Source: Paenibacillus faecalis
GTDB taxonomy: Bacteria > Bacillota > Bacilli > Paenibacillales > Paenibacillaceae
DNA length: 64,000 nucleotides
Assembly (NCBI RefSeq): GCF_900289175.1
Contig: NZ_LT985747.1
Coordinates: 4,265,921-4,329,920, forward strand
Direction: 5' to 3'
In this document: piece after piece, positions 10,601 through 19,779 of the stretch
Layout: the number at the start of each line of letters is the position of its first letter
Numbering within the stretch: position 1 is the first letter of the stretch
Program-made: the position numbers and the translations under genes
Notes under the pieces: model-generated
What the model saw: only the letters and a program-made list of their open reading frames with translations
Told to the model about the DNA's origin: nothing
The model's database searches: none

Positions 10601-12595
10601 CAAAATATGATCTAGTACCTGCGAATTTCCGTCGTACGTGTACGTATATTGCTCATGCTGCGGCAAAGTCTCAATCAGGTTGTCTAATTCATTTCCTTTT
10701 AATATCTGTGCTGTTTCTGAAAATTGAAAATCATTCAGGTCACCCAGAACGACAACGTTAGCCTCAGGGTTTTGGGTCACAATATCTTTAACAAACCTGT
10801 TAACTACAGCTGCGATCTGATGACGCTGAGCCTCGCTTTCAAAAACAGGCGGCTGTGCGTTTCCAAAGGGACCCTGGTCCCCGGATTTCGAGTTAAAATG
10901 GTTGGCAACGACAATGACCTTCTCACCCTGAAAGTCAAACTGCGCTGCAAGAGGCTTACGGGATGCATCAAATACCGAGTTGGTCGGATCAATTCGCCCA
11001 GGATTGTATGTAAGCTGATCCTTATCAGCATCATAGGCAACCGCTTCAGTAGAAGAGCCCTTCTCACCGTTTACGCTTTCAGATAATTGTACTCGCTTCT
11101 CGTTATAGAGGAACCCCACCCGGATATTGGCACCTGGCGCTCCTCCGTCTTCGTTATTCACCGGATCAATATCGGTAAAACGGTAGATGGGCCCGCCTGC
11201 CTCTTGGATGGCATCAATAAGCACCTGGTAACTTTGGTCTGCCGCCGTGATGCCGTTATCCTGCCGGCCGTTATTATCCTGTACTTCCACCAGAGCAATG
11301 ATATCCGGAGACTGAATATGATGAACAATCGATTCAGCCAGCTTGTTGATTTTGTTAGACTGCACACCAGGATAAAAGTTCTCAATATTGTAAGTCGCGA
11401 TGCTCAGCTGATCAGCATTCACTTCAATGGTCGACACCTCTTGTTCAAACGAGCCACTCTCAATTTCAGGAAGATCATCCCAAGCAGGAATCACCTTGAA
11501 GTTTCCGCTGTTATAGCCGATCACACCTATTACATCATCTGCAAAAGCATCCCCTGTGCTCACTTCTTTACCGGGATCTCCATAGGCGATCAGAAGTCGC
11601 TGGGGATTAAAATTCCCTTGCTCCTTCAATACGAGGCCGCCTGCAGGAGTAATCACATCGGCGTCAGTGTCATTCTCAACACGAGTAGGAATGTTAAACG
11701 TGCCGCCGCTCTTCCAGTACGGACTAATAATCGTTGGCTGTGGAAGTCTAACCAGCATTCCTTCCAAAGACTCGTAGAAATCAATGGCATCTTCATTCGG
11801 ATCAAATTCGGTTAATCCGTCATTATCGATGATCGTTGCAGGAATAGGAAGCCCGCCCTTGCCTAGCGTCACCGGTTCTGGCATTTGCCCGGCACTTCCC
11901 TTATTTTCGTAAGCATGAAGTTCAATTTGGGTAGAAGTCAAATTTCTGCGGTTTCCTTCGTTATATTCAGCAACTTTCCCGGATACCGTTACAAGATCGC
12001 CCACGTTCGGCAGAGATACATTGGATTTTTGAGAAAAAACAAAGATAGCGTCCGAAGTATTCGGATTGGAGTCAGGACTCGGGTCCTGGATATAAAATCC
12101 TTTGATATTTCCGCTTGAAAACGTATATCCGTACTGCGTTACAACACCTTCGACATCCCTAACCGTCTGCCCTTGAAATGGTGAACGATGTGCCTCACCT
12201 TGAATATCGGCAATTTGCAGCAGCTCTACCGCTTCCGGAGTATCAGTTACAGTAGATTCTTCTTCGGGCAAGGTTTGGGAAGCGCTTTCACCAGAAGGGT
12301 TCAACATATCTTGCGTTTCATCCTGCAGCCCGTCAGGGTCCGGACTTGCTGTTTCCTGATCCGAACCGTCCCCTGTTTTTTCCCCTGAACCATCACTTCC
12401 GATCATATCAGAAGGATCAGACACAGGATTCGCAGCATCAACAGCCCTATTTTCTGATTCCACCATTTGACCAGTGGTCAAATCTTGCGGCGATGCAGCT
12501 GTGACAGAGCTAAAAGGAACGATGATACTCATGAGCATAACGATAGTCAGTAATATGCTCAGCTGCTTTCTGCGCTTATGTCGTCGAATACGCAT
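7613..12595 (-). CDS. SLH-anchored extracellular nuclease / 5'-nucleotidase, 1660 residues
   Basis: Domain order: signal peptide (1-34, RRHKRRK then a hydrophobic stretch, cut after VTAAS); acidic linker; an OB-fold-like region as in B. subtilis YhcR (about 125-240); an endonuclease/exonuclease/phosphatase domain (about 395-710, with ATYNIENFYPG, VANHFNSKSGD, GDLNDFQ and SDHDPVVA); a calcineurin-like metallophosphatase (about 720-1000, ILHTNDTHANLD, GNHEFDKG, GGHSHT); the 5'-nucleotidase C-terminal domain (about 1015-1205, LQNGGGIRAS); a Pro/Glu/Thr-rich linker; an unassigned region; and three SLH repeats (about 1480-1660). It should cleave DNA or RNA outside the cell and release nucleosides and phosphate while bound to secondary cell-wall polymer. 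The nucleoside importer lies immediately upstream on the same strand. Confidence 0.9.
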   Translation of the reverse strand: MRIRRHKRRKQLSILLTIVMLMSIIVPFSSVTAASPQDLTTGQMVESENRAVDAANPVSDPSDMIGSDGSGEKTGDGSDQETASPDPDGLQDETQDMLNPSGESASQTLPEEESTVTDTPEAVELLQIADIQGEAHRSPFQGQTVRDVEGVVTQYGYTFSSGNIKGFYIQDPSPDSNPNTSDAIFVFSQKSNVSLPNVGDLVTVSGKVAEYNEGNRRNLTSTQIELHAYENKGSAGQMPEPVTLGKGGLPIPATIIDNDGLTEFDPNEDAIDFYESLEGMLVRLPQPTIISPYWKSGGTFNIPTRVENDTDADVITPAGGLVLKEQGNFNPQRLLIAYGDPGKEVSTGDAFADDVIGVIGYNSGNFKVIPAWDDLPEIESGSFEQEVSTIEVNADQLSIATYNIENFYPGVQSNKINKLAESIVHHIQSPDIIALVEVQDNNGRQDNGITAADQSYQVLIDAIQEAGGPIYRFTDIDPVNNEDGGAPGANIRVGFLYNEKRVQLSESVNGEKGSSTEAVAYDADKDQLTYNPGRIDPTNSVFDASRKPLAAQFDFQGEKVIVVANHFNSKSGDQGPFGNAQPPVFESEAQRHQIAAVVNRFVKDIVTQNPEANVVVLGDLNDFQFSETAQILKGNELDNLIETLPQHEQYTYTYDGNSQVLDHILVSKNLTASAEADIVHLNADFSPSKGRVSDHDPVVAQISLQPEAVDGFPLTILHTNDTHANLDTVSGPDNIARRVTAIKEERAKSVNPLLLDAGDVFSGSLYFNEYLGQADLEFMNLVQYDAMTFGNHEFDKGSEVLNAFIENAEFPFVSSNVNFSEDALLRDKFKEGVTRNPEDATIYPAIIMEVDGEQVGLIGLTTEDTANIASPGAVTFDNAVQKTKDTVSMLEQEGINKIIVVSHLGYDVELNLAKEVEGIDIIVGGHSHTKLDQAVVDRSDSEPKLIVQAGEKGQFLGKLEVVFDEAGTLQDWDSSLISVDEKDSNGEYVIQPDQEALEILNTKYKPGVQKLQETKVGTTEVKLNGVRDDVRTKETNLGNLIADGMLEAAQAAGTNAVIALQNGGGIRASIEAGTVTMGDIMTVLPFNNDLVTITLTGAEIKDAMENGVSKIPAADGRFPHIAGMRFFYDSTKPAGERVLRMDVKGKNGYEPIDLNQSYEVATNAFTAKGGDFYASLEKAYLEGRVNLLYLPDYEVFSDYVKKIGTITSKTSAVEGRITDLKGAPLPEGPNPEIPGEPEEPGTPETPNTPGSPSSVTPPEKPSNPGTTKPVEPGKIKVQVKTANGTAAGKVTGQAMKEALKQPSDGKITIEISSTEPFQSSSITIESEALTAWLNQTNAPTLVVNTPYGIYELSQDQIDLKALADELGSDLAKIELVINLAVNTNALEVAASKGYTALQAVEYTVTAQSGGKTTRPDRYDSYVKHSINIGKDTRLTDIAVIRLMGTEYIPVPFKVSGNRIDMYSQTSGTYLVIQHPVTFQDTAFHWSKADVESLAAKMIVTGRTEQSYAPDAPVTRAEFASLLIRALGLSGFANDQASSFKDIKPSDWYMNPVYAAVNAGIVKGYADGTFRPNQLITREEMAVMAYKALEYAGYKQSSRSQESFADASKIGRWAEEAVDVLNGLGILHGDRKQRFSPKSNATRGESAAVIHRMMENLTFVK

Positions 12596-12691
12596 TTTAA
12601 GCTTTCACTCCTTTATTCTATTTTTTTAGTAAGTCTTATATAAATATATACCTGAAATGTTTTGGGAATTCTATTATTATATGAGATAATT

Positions 12692-12743
12692 GTAAAAAAC
12701 CTCCGATAGACCCAGTGTAAATCTGAAAAGTCAATCGGAGGTT
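12692..12743 (-). terminator. Terminator of the nucleoside importer operon
   Basis: AACCTCCGA (12698-12706) pairs with TCGGAGGTT (12735-12743). On the minus strand the hairpin is followed by a T-run. It separates the importer operon from the SLH nuclease gene. Confidence 0.8.
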
Positions 12744-12794
12744 CTTGATTTCATGCTGTTATCAGATCATTTATAGTTCATCCAGCTCATTTCA

Positions 12795-13748
12795 TCACCG
12801 TTGGCCTGAGTCAAACGGCTCCCCTACCGCTTTAGGCGCTTTCGAGGACTTGGAGAAAATAACTAATGCAATCAGAGTGACCACATAAGGGAATACCTTA
12901 AGAATAACCGGTGGAAACACGGCAAGCGAAGGAATCACCTGAGACACATTCGCTACAGTGCTGGCAAATCCGAAGAAAAATGTAGCAGCCAGAATTCCCA
13001 TCGGTTTCCACTGACCAAATATCAGAGAGGCAAGAGCAAGAAAGCCCAAACCAGCAACATTACCGGTAAACTCTCCAGAATAGGTAAGAAGAATGATTGC
13101 TCCTCCAAGCCCGGCAAATGCACCTGAGACCATAACCCCAACATAGCGCATCAACCTCACCCGGATACCGGCAGCCTCTGCGGCATGTGGATGCTCCCCG
13201 CAGGACCGAAGACGCAAACCAAACGGCGTTTTGTATAGCAACAGCGTACTGACCAATAACACGAGCAGAATAAACCACGTTGTAATATACGTCTTGGTAA
13301 AAAACAGTTCGCCGATAATCGGTATCGATGATAACCAAGGTACATCAAACGATGAAAATCCCGAAGTAACCCGTATATTGCCGCTGCCTGTCATATTGCG
13401 AGCCAGGAAAACTGTCAAAGCGCCTGCAATCATGTTAATCGCCGTTCCGCTAATAATCTGATTGGCACTAAGATTAATGCTTGCAAAAGCATGCAGAAGG
13501 GAGAACAGTGCACTTGCAGCAGCCGCAGCTAGAAGCCCGACCCACAGCACCCATTGAGAGCCCATATAATGTTCTTGTAACTTGGAGACGACAAAGGCTC
13601 CAATAAAAGAACCGACAATCATCATCCCTTCCAAACCTATATTCACGACCCCGCTTCGTTCACTGAACAGAGCACCCAAGGCGGTAATTAAAAGCGGGAT
13701 CGTGAAGACGATGGCATACGGAAATATTTGCTCAAGCGTTGTCCACAT
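12795..13748 (-). CDS. nupQ: Nucleoside ABC importer permease, NupQ/YufQ-like
   Basis: About 317 residues starting MWTTLEQIFPYAIVFTIPLL. The ATG at 13748 is chosen for its AGGAGG site; this makes the gene overlap the end of the upstream permease by 17 bases. It has eight to nine hydrophobic segments and the BPD_transp_2 signature (SERSGVVNIGLEGMMIVGSF). It is the second permease of the BMP-family nucleoside importer and the last gene of its operon. Assignment follows B. subtilis nupNOPQ gene order. Confidence 0.85.
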   Translation of the reverse strand: MWTTLEQIFPYAIVFTIPLLITALGALFSERSGVVNIGLEGMMIVGSFIGAFVVSKLQEHYMGSQWVLWVGLLAAAAASALFSLLHAFASINLSANQIISGTAINMIAGALTVFLARNMTGSGNIRVTSGFSSFDVPWLSSIPIIGELFFTKTYITTWFILLVLLVSTLLLYKTPFGLRLRSCGEHPHAAEAAGIRVRLMRYVGVMVSGAFAGLGGAIILLTYSGEFTGNVAGLGFLALASLIFGQWKPMGILAATFFFGFASTVANVSQVIPSLAVFPPVILKVFPYVVTLIALVIFSKSSKAPKAVGEPFDSGQR

Positions 13749-14808
13749 GTTCTCGTTCCTCCTGCTTTTTATTTGCCGCACGGCGCACCTTCAATTTCCG
13801 AATAAGACGTTCAATCAGGATGCTTGTTGCTGCAAAATAAATAATAATCGCAATGATCGTATCAGCAATCTCCGGCGGAATTTCCGTCATGGCGTTCATA
13901 AATCCTCTGCCGGAATATAAAATTCCAAAAAACAGTGCCGACAGAAATACACCTAAAGGCGCGTTAGCACCGAGAAGCGCAACAGCAATGCCGTCAAAAC
14001 CTTGTGTCGGCAAAATACCGATCTGAAGACTGGACGCGTTACCTGTGTACTGGGCCGCACCTGCCAGACCCGCGATCCCGCCGGAAATAAACATTGACAG
14101 AACAATGCTGCGTTTCACCGCAATGCCTGCATATTCTGCAGAGTGGCGGTTAAAACCGACCGCCTTCAGCTCGTAACCAAGTGTCGTTTTGTTAATCAGG
14201 AAAGCTACGATCAAAGCGGTTGCAATAGCGATAAAGAAGCCTAAATTAATATAAGAACCTTGGAACAAGTTACTGAGCCAGCTCTCATGCAGCGTCGCTT
14301 CTGGCGCGAGCTGCCGTGATTCCGTCTCCAGGTTCTCTCCTTTGAAATAAGCAGGAACTACATAATAAACCGTCCAAAAGGCGATCCAGTTCATCATGAT
14401 GGTGGAAACGACTTCATGCACATTGTAACGTGCTTTCAAAAGTCCCGGAATAACCGCCCATAACGCACCGCCGATAAACCCGGCCAGTACGATAGTAGGG
14501 AGCAGTATTCCACGCGGAAGATCAAACGTCAGCCCGACGGCCGTCGCACAAAAGCCGCCAAACAGCATCTGTCCAGCTGCCCCGATGTTAAACAATCCCG
14601 TTCGGAATGCGAATGCAACCGACAAGCCAGTCAAAACCAGCGGGGTTGCTGTTGCTAATGTATTCCCGATCCGCTCCGGATTTTTCAGAGCCCCTTGAAA
14701 AAGGTACATATAGCCCTCTACCGGGTTATGACCGGTCAGCATCATAAGCAGTGCTCCAGCGATGAGTCCGAACAGGACGGCAAGCAGCGATTTCACACTG
14801 TTATTCAT
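13732..14808 (-). CDS. nupP: Nucleoside ABC importer permease, NupP/YufP-like
   Basis: A 358-residue polytopic protein with the BPD_transp_2 motif (FRTGLFNIGAAGQMLFGGF) and a conserved cytoplasmic loop (LGYELKAVGFNRHSAEYAGI). It is the first of two permeases that form the membrane channel. The start overlaps the stop of the ATPase gene by 4 bases, indicating coupled translation. Confidence 0.87.
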   Translation of the reverse strand: MNNSVKSLLAVLFGLIAGALLMMLTGHNPVEGYMYLFQGALKNPERIGNTLATATPLVLTGLSVAFAFRTGLFNIGAAGQMLFGGFCATAVGLTFDLPRGILLPTIVLAGFIGGALWAVIPGLLKARYNVHEVVSTIMMNWIAFWTVYYVVPAYFKGENLETESRQLAPEATLHESWLSNLFQGSYINLGFFIAIATALIVAFLINKTTLGYELKAVGFNRHSAEYAGIAVKRSIVLSMFISGGIAGLAGAAQYTGNASSLQIGILPTQGFDGIAVALLGANAPLGVFLSALFFGILYSGRGFMNAMTEIPPEIADTIIAIIIYFAATSILIERLIRKLKVRRAANKKQEEREHVDNA

Positions 14809-16334
14809 GTTGTGCCCTCCTCTTTTTGATACCCGGCCATCATCAATCCGAGCTCTCTCTCATTCGTTTCGGAGGTATTAACAACACCGACCAGCTCCCC
14901 GTTATTGATAACGGCAATACGGTCCGACAGGTTCAACACTTCTTCCAGCTCCAAAGACACCAGAAGGACGGCTTTTCCCTTGTCCCGCTGTTCAATCAGA
15001 CGCTTATGGATGTATTCGATGGAGCCAACATCCAACCCCCGTGTCGGCTGAACGGCAATGAGCAAATCCGGGTCACGCTCCACCTCCCGGCCGATAATCG
15101 CCTTCTGTTGGTTACCTCCGGACATCGAGCGCACAATAGAACGAGGCCCTGATCCTGCCCGAACATCAAAGCTCTCGATAATATGATCGGCATGTTTGCG
15201 AATCGCCTCCGGCTGAAGCAGCCCTTTTTTGGAAAAGGGAGGACGGTTATATACTTCAAGAATCAAGTTTTCCTCAACCGTGTAATCCAGCACAAGCCCT
15301 CTTTTTTGCCGATCTTCTGGAATATGACCGATCCCGCTCTCATTCCGCTCACGAACGGATAATCCATTCAATGCTTTTCCATTCAAGTTCACGGTGCCGC
15401 TTTCCGCCTGGCGAAGACCTGTAATCGCTTCCACCAATTCGGATTGACCATTTCCGTCCACACCCGCAATACCTAAAATTTCGCCAGCATGCAGATCAAG
15501 GGTGAAGTTTTTAAGCGCGTCGACTTTTTTATTGTTCTTAACGGTAAGCGATTGAATTTCAAGAACCGTTCTGCCTGGCTGACTTTCCTGTTTATCCACC
15601 TTAAAAGAAACGCTCCGCCCCACCATCATCTCAGCCATAGTCTCACGGCTCGTTTCCTCCACATTGACTGTTCCGATCGTTTTTCCCCGGCGAATGACGG
15701 TGCATCGGTCCGCTACCGCTTTAATTTCTTTCAATTTATGCGTAATCAAAATAATCGACTTTCCTTCTTTGACAAGATTCCTCATAATGGCCTGCAAATC
15801 TTCAATTTCCTGTGGTGTTAATACAGCGGTCGGCTCGTCAAATATGAGAACCTCTGCGTTGCGGTAGAGCATCTTCAGAATCTCTACCCGCTGCTGCATG
15901 CCAACTGAAATATCCTCTACTTTGGAATAAGGATCGACATTTAACCCATATCTTTTGGACAAGGATTCCACTTGTTTAGCAGCGGTTTTCACATCTAGTC
16001 CGAAGAGCCATTTGCGCGTCTCGCTACCAAGAATGATATTCTCAGTGACCGTAAACGGCTCAACCAATTTAAAATGCTGGTGTACCATTCCGATTCCAAG
16101 CTTGTTCGCTACGTTCGGATTGGTGATCCGAACTTCCTTGCCGTTTACCCGGATCGTCCCGCGATCGGGCTGATACATACCGAACAGGATACTCATCAGG
16201 GTTGACTTACCTGCCCCGTTTTCGCCAAGAAGGGCATGGATTTCGCCCTTTTTCAGTCTGAGCGTAATGTCGTCATTAGCCACGACTCCTGGAAATTCCT
16301 TGCGGATGCCCACCATCTCGACAACATAGTCCAT
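14805..16334 (-). CDS. nupO: Nucleoside ABC importer ATPase with two ABC domains, NupO/YufO-like
   Basis: A 509-residue protein with two fused ATPase domains. The first has a canonical Walker A (GENGAGKST), signature ISVGMQQRVEILK and Walker B LIFDEPTAVLTP. The second has a divergent Walker A (GVDGNGQSEL, without the usual GKS/T) and signature RSMSGGNQQKAIIGRE. This asymmetry is normal for sugar and nucleoside importers of the RbsA/MglA/YufO type. It powers import through the two downstream permeases. Confidence 0.9.
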   Translation of the reverse strand: MDYVVEMVGIRKEFPGVVANDDITLRLKKGEIHALLGENGAGKSTLMSILFGMYQPDRGTIRVNGKEVRITNPNVANKLGIGMVHQHFKLVEPFTVTENIILGSETRKWLFGLDVKTAAKQVESLSKRYGLNVDPYSKVEDISVGMQQRVEILKMLYRNAEVLIFDEPTAVLTPQEIEDLQAIMRNLVKEGKSIILITHKLKEIKAVADRCTVIRRGKTIGTVNVEETSRETMAEMMVGRSVSFKVDKQESQPGRTVLEIQSLTVKNNKKVDALKNFTLDLHAGEILGIAGVDGNGQSELVEAITGLRQAESGTVNLNGKALNGLSVRERNESGIGHIPEDRQKRGLVLDYTVEENLILEVYNRPPFSKKGLLQPEAIRKHADHIIESFDVRAGSGPRSIVRSMSGGNQQKAIIGREVERDPDLLIAVQPTRGLDVGSIEYIHKRLIEQRDKGKAVLLVSLELEEVLNLSDRIAVINNGELVGVVNTSETNERELGLMMAGYQKEEGTT

Positions 16335-16420
16335 GGTTTAGGGTCCTCACTTTCTATTTTGTAGAAACCATCTGTGTCTGCGAATCTTTAATTAAGTACT
16401 TCCTACTTTTCATATTTTTA

Positions 16421-16447
16421 AAAAAAGACGGAAGAATCCGTCTTTTT
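16421..16447 (-). terminator. Intra-operon terminator/attenuator after the substrate-binding lipoprotein gene
   Basis: AAAAAGACGG pairs with CCGTCTTTTT around a 7-base loop. It lies between the lipoprotein gene and the ATPase gene and is expected to make the binding-protein mRNA more abundant than the transporter mRNA. Confidence 0.75.
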
Positions 16448-16498
16448 AAAGCGGTATTGCTGCCTGATCAATATATCAATCGATGTTCACAGCTTGAT

Positions 16499-17608
16499 TT
16501 ATTCAATCCATTCCCCTTGTTCTTCGGCTACTTCAATTTCCCCGGCTTTGATTTTGTTAAATACATCGTCCACTTGCTTCAGCACATCTTCACTCAAGTT
16601 TGGATTACTTTCCGGCAAGCCGACACCGTTATTCTTGGCATCCAGTATGACCGTCTCCCCGCCTGGAAACTTGCCTTCTGTTTCAGCCTTGATCATGTCA
16701 TAAGCAGCCTGATCAATCTTCTTCACAGCCGAAGTCAGGACAACCGATTTATCCCCCTCATAAATACCGTCCTTGTGCTGGTCTACGTCAACACCGACAA
16801 TCCATACATCGTCCCCGTTCTTCACACGGTTCTTGGCTTCGTTAATCGCACCGACACCAACCCCGCCCGCAGCTGCAAAAATAACATTGACCCCGCGATC
16901 AAACATCTGCGCTGCCAGCTGTCCGCCTGCCGCTACGTCTTTAAAAGTTCCCTGATACACCACATTTTCTTTATTAATGGTCACATTCGTACCCAGGTTC
17001 TTGTTGGCATAGTCCACACCTTGCTGGAAGCCCCAATTAAACTTCTGTACAGGAGGAATTTTCATGCCCCCGATGAAGCCCGCTTGACCTTCCTTCATGT
17101 GAAGGGCAGAGGCAACACCAGCAAGAAAGCCCGCTTCATGCTCGGCGAAATAAATCGCAACGCTATTATCCTTTAATTCCGCTTCGGCATCAGGTGTAGA
17201 GCGTGGTGCGCCATCGATGATGACAAATTTCGCATCCGTGTATTTATCCTGTGCCTTAAAAATAGCTGTCTCAAATTTAAACCCTGGTGCTACGATAAAT
17301 TTAAATCCGGCGTCGTACAGGTTCCCGATTTCCTTCAAATAATCAGCTTCTGTTTCTCCAGCCGGCTTCAAGTATTTATAGTCCATGTTGAATTCTTTGT
17401 TAGCCTTTAAGATCCCTTCATAAGAACCTTGGTTGAAGGACTTGTCATCAATAGATCCCGTATCCGTGACCATGCCCACTTTAAAGTTCGGTTTAGCCGC
17501 GCTATCGCCAGTACCGGAGCTTGACTCTGAAGCCGATTTCTCGCCGCAACCCACCAGCATGGTGACAGATAACAACAAACTAATGAATGATATGACCCCT
17601 TTTTTCAT
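16499..17608 (-). CDS. nupN: BMP-family nucleoside-binding lipoprotein, NupN/BmpA-like
   Basis: A 369-residue protein with a lipoprotein signal (MKKGVISFISLLLSVTMLVGC; lipobox LVGC). The mature part carries BMP-family motifs: KVGMVTDTGSIDDKSFNQGSYEG, PGFKFETAI and FAAAGGVGVGAINEAK. BMP proteins bind purine nucleosides with an Asp/Phe/Lys set. First gene of the importer operon, with its own SigA-type promoter and a terminator after it. Confidence 0.9.
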   Translation of the reverse strand: MKKGVISFISLLLSVTMLVGCGEKSASESSSGTGDSAAKPNFKVGMVTDTGSIDDKSFNQGSYEGILKANKEFNMDYKYLKPAGETEADYLKEIGNLYDAGFKFIVAPGFKFETAIFKAQDKYTDAKFVIIDGAPRSTPDAEAELKDNSVAIYFAEHEAGFLAGVASALHMKEGQAGFIGGMKIPPVQKFNWGFQQGVDYANKNLGTNVTINKENVVYQGTFKDVAAGGQLAAQMFDRGVNVIFAAAGGVGVGAINEAKNRVKNGDDVWIVGVDVDQHKDGIYEGDKSVVLTSAVKKIDQAAYDMIKAETEGKFPGGETVILDAKNNGVGLPESNPNLSEDVLKQVDDVFNKIKAGEIEVAEEQGEWIE

Positions 17609-17657
17609 TTAGGATAACCCTCCCAGATTTATATGCACAAATATTCGTGCTACTTAC

Positions 17658-17686
17658 AATATATTAAGAAAATAGAGCGTTTTCAA
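17658..17686 (-). promoter_or_regulatory. SigA-type promoter of the nucleoside importer operon
   Basis: On the minus strand TTGAAA is separated by exactly 17 bases from TATATT, 50 bases upstream of the lipoprotein start. No purine riboswitch core was recognised in the leader. Confidence 0.6.
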
Positions 17687-17812
17687 CATATTTTTTGGAA
17701 TATATGGGTCAATTGCAACTGTAACGCGGTGAAAGGATCAAGCCTTTTGCAGTTTGGTTTTCAGCTCATTTGCTCCGAAAATGATCAATAAAAGTCAGGA
17801 TATCCCAAGCCA

Positions 17813-17853
17813 AAAAAGGGCCTATCCTAAAGCAGAACAAGCCGCTTTTAGGA
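17813..17853 (-). terminator. Probable terminator of the pspA-ydjGHI operon
   Basis: TCCTAAAAGC pairs with GCTTTAGGA on the minus strand (17825-17853), followed 7 bases later by a run of six T. The gap between stem and T-run makes it weaker than the other terminators here. Confidence 0.5.
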
Positions 17854-17916
17854 CAACCCCTACCGGTTCTCATATCAATTATATTTCGCGCTTTATGAAG
17901 GATTATAGTTTAAAAA

Positions 17917-18903
17917 TCAGCCCAGCTTTTGGCCACAATTTGGACAGAAGTTGGCTCCTTCGTTTTTCGTACCGCAGTTTGGGCAAAAATTAGGTTTTTT
18001 ATTCCCTTCCTTTGAAGGGGTTGCAGCAGTAGGCCGATTTTCAGCCGGAGGCTGCTGATTTTGGTTTAGATTTTTCATCATCTCATTGGCGATGTTCATT
18101 CCCATCATCATGCCCGTCATATCGGATGCAGCACCGCCGCCTTTCACATGACCAGATGCAATACCGTCTGTCATCGTAACCTGCTGATATCTTTGCAGAT
18201 TACCGATCATTTCATGGGAAGCCGTCTTCGTAATCATATCCTGAATCTCTTTAGGGTAATTGAAACTCATCACTTGAAAACCTGTAATCGTGATACCGCT
18301 GTCCATCATTTCCATATCAAGATCTTCGCGAATACCATTAGCAATATCATAAGCATTCGCTTGCAGATTAAACATGTCTTTCCCTTCTCTGCTGATCCAT
18401 TTCATTAACAACTGATCGAGTACCGAAGTGATCCGGATTTTGACATCCTCGACCAAATAACTGTCTTTCACCCCGGCAATCTTATCGATCAGCATAACGT
18501 AATCATTCACTTTAAAATGAAACGTGCCGTTCGCGCGAACAGGCATGCCGCCCGGGAGCTGAGGCACCCGGATCAGAACGGGATTTTGTGTTCCCCATCT
18601 AACGGTAAATTCCTTCGTGTTGACGAACAGAACTTCCACCCGCATCCCGCTGTTAAAGCCGAACTTGAATCCTTTTAAAGTAGATAAAAAAGGAATGATC
18701 TCTGAATCAATGTTATATGCCCCTTCATCCTGAAAAATCCCCTCGATCTTACCATTATTGATGAAAATAGCGTCCTGACCGGCTCGAATAATCAGCTTGC
18801 TTCCTTTTTTAATTTCCTGATTGCTCCATTTCCAAAAAATCATATCATCTCTAAACTCTTCCCATTCCACAACGTTTGAAAATTGATTTCTGAAAAAGCC
18901 CAT
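17917..18903 (-). CDS. ydjI: SPFH-domain protein with C-terminal zinc ribbon, YdjI-like
   Basis: A 328-residue protein. Residues about 20-230 form an SPFH/virion-core-like domain (FFRNQFSNVVEWEE, then RVPQLPGGMPVRANGTFHFKV). A methionine-rich segment and a low-complexity linker follow, and the tail is a zinc ribbon with two CxxCG pairs (FCPNCGTKNEGANFCPNCGQ). In B. subtilis, YdjI is the last gene of the SigW-dependent pspA-ydjGHI operon and helps anchor the membrane-stress complex. The gene order here is the same. Confidence 0.85.
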   Translation of the reverse strand: MGFFRNQFSNVVEWEEFRDDMIFWKWSNQEIKKGSKLIIRAGQDAIFINNGKIEGIFQDEGAYNIDSEIIPFLSTLKGFKFGFNSGMRVEVLFVNTKEFTVRWGTQNPVLIRVPQLPGGMPVRANGTFHFKVNDYVMLIDKIAGVKDSYLVEDVKIRITSVLDQLLMKWISREGKDMFNLQANAYDIANGIREDLDMEMMDSGITITGFQVMSFNYPKEIQDMITKTASHEMIGNLQRYQQVTMTDGIASGHVKGGGAASDMTGMMMGMNIANEMMKNLNQNQQPPAENRPTAATPSKEGNKKPNFCPNCGTKNEGANFCPNCGQKLG

Positions 18904-18972
18904 TGTTATTCCCCTTCCTTTCCCTTTGAACGATAAAGCAGTTTTAGCTTCACTCAGGACATCGTTTGTTAA

Positions 18973-19779
18973 CTAAAATGAACCTCTACTTCCACTATGC
19001 GAATGACCGCCGCCGGTGACGCCGCCTCCGCCTCCGCCGCCCGAACCGCTGCTCGTGCTCTGCTCAATCTTCCGTTTTGTCGTTGTCGTTCGAATGTACC
19101 GGTCCTCACGCTCCAGTATTCCCGAAGTGCTTGTATCCTCGTAAGTCCGCCGACTGACCGTCACCCGTCCGCCGGAGCGGTAGGCCATGAGGCTGACGGC
19201 TATAACCCCGATGGCTGCAGCTGTTCCGAGCTGAAACCAGATATTAAACAACATGTTATCAGGGTTCATCTCAGGCTCAAAGCCCATATATTTATGCGCC
19301 GTTACAATGTATTTTTCAAATGCCTGTTTATAGTCTCCGTCGGATAAATCTGATGTAATCTTATTACGTATTTTATCAAGCCTGTCGTTATCAAGATATT
19401 CCTCCGCTTTCTTAAATCCGGCCAGATACAGTGCTCTGTCCTTATCCTCTGATTCGTACATATCCAGTGTCAAAATAACGGCATTGCCATGAGGTTTATC
19501 GTATCCCGGCGCACGTTCATCATAAAAACGCTGCGTCATCACTTCCACATCTACATTTTCGGTGTTATTTGAAGTAAAAATTATCATATCGGTTTCTCTT
19601 TCGGCACTGTATTCATTAGCCAGCGTGTTCAACTCGTCATACTCTTCCTGGCTGAGCAGGTTCGCTTCGTCATAGATCAATTGCTTTGTTGCCTGCATCG
19701 CTGACGTCATCTGAGCGGGAGTGGCAATATATACAGCGAAGAAGATTAGAACAACGAGCACTGCACCCCATCTTTTCAT
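18973..19779 (-). CDS. ydjH: TPM-domain membrane protein, YdjH-like
   Basis: About 268 residues from MKRWGAVLVVLIFFAV. This start gives an ATGA overlap with the stop of ydjG, which an upstream in-frame codon would not. A signal/TM segment is followed by a TPM domain (LIYDEANLLSQEEYDEL, DMIIFTSNN, GNAVILTLDMYES), a second TM (about 185-205) and a Ser/Gly-rich tail ending in HSHSGSRGSF, as in other TPM proteins. It acts with YdjG and YdjI at the membrane. Confidence 0.83.
   Translation of the reverse strand: MKRWGAVLVVLIFFAVYIATPAQMTSAMQATKQLIYDEANLLSQEEYDELNTLANEYSAERETDMIIFTSNNTENVDVEVMTQRFYDERAPGYDKPHGNAVILTLDMYESEDKDRALYLAGFKKAEEYLDNDRLDKIRNKITSDLSDGDYKQAFEKYIVTAHKYMGFEPEMNPDNMLFNIWFQLGTAAAIGVIAVSLMAYRSGGRVTVSRRTYEDTSTSGILEREDRYIRTTTTKRKIEQSTSSGSGGGGGGGVTGGGHSHSGSRGSF

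Noticed and set aside
17609..17750. Purine riboswitch in the leader of the nucleoside importer
   Set aside because: No conserved purine-aptamer core was visible; a plain SigA promoter explains the region better.
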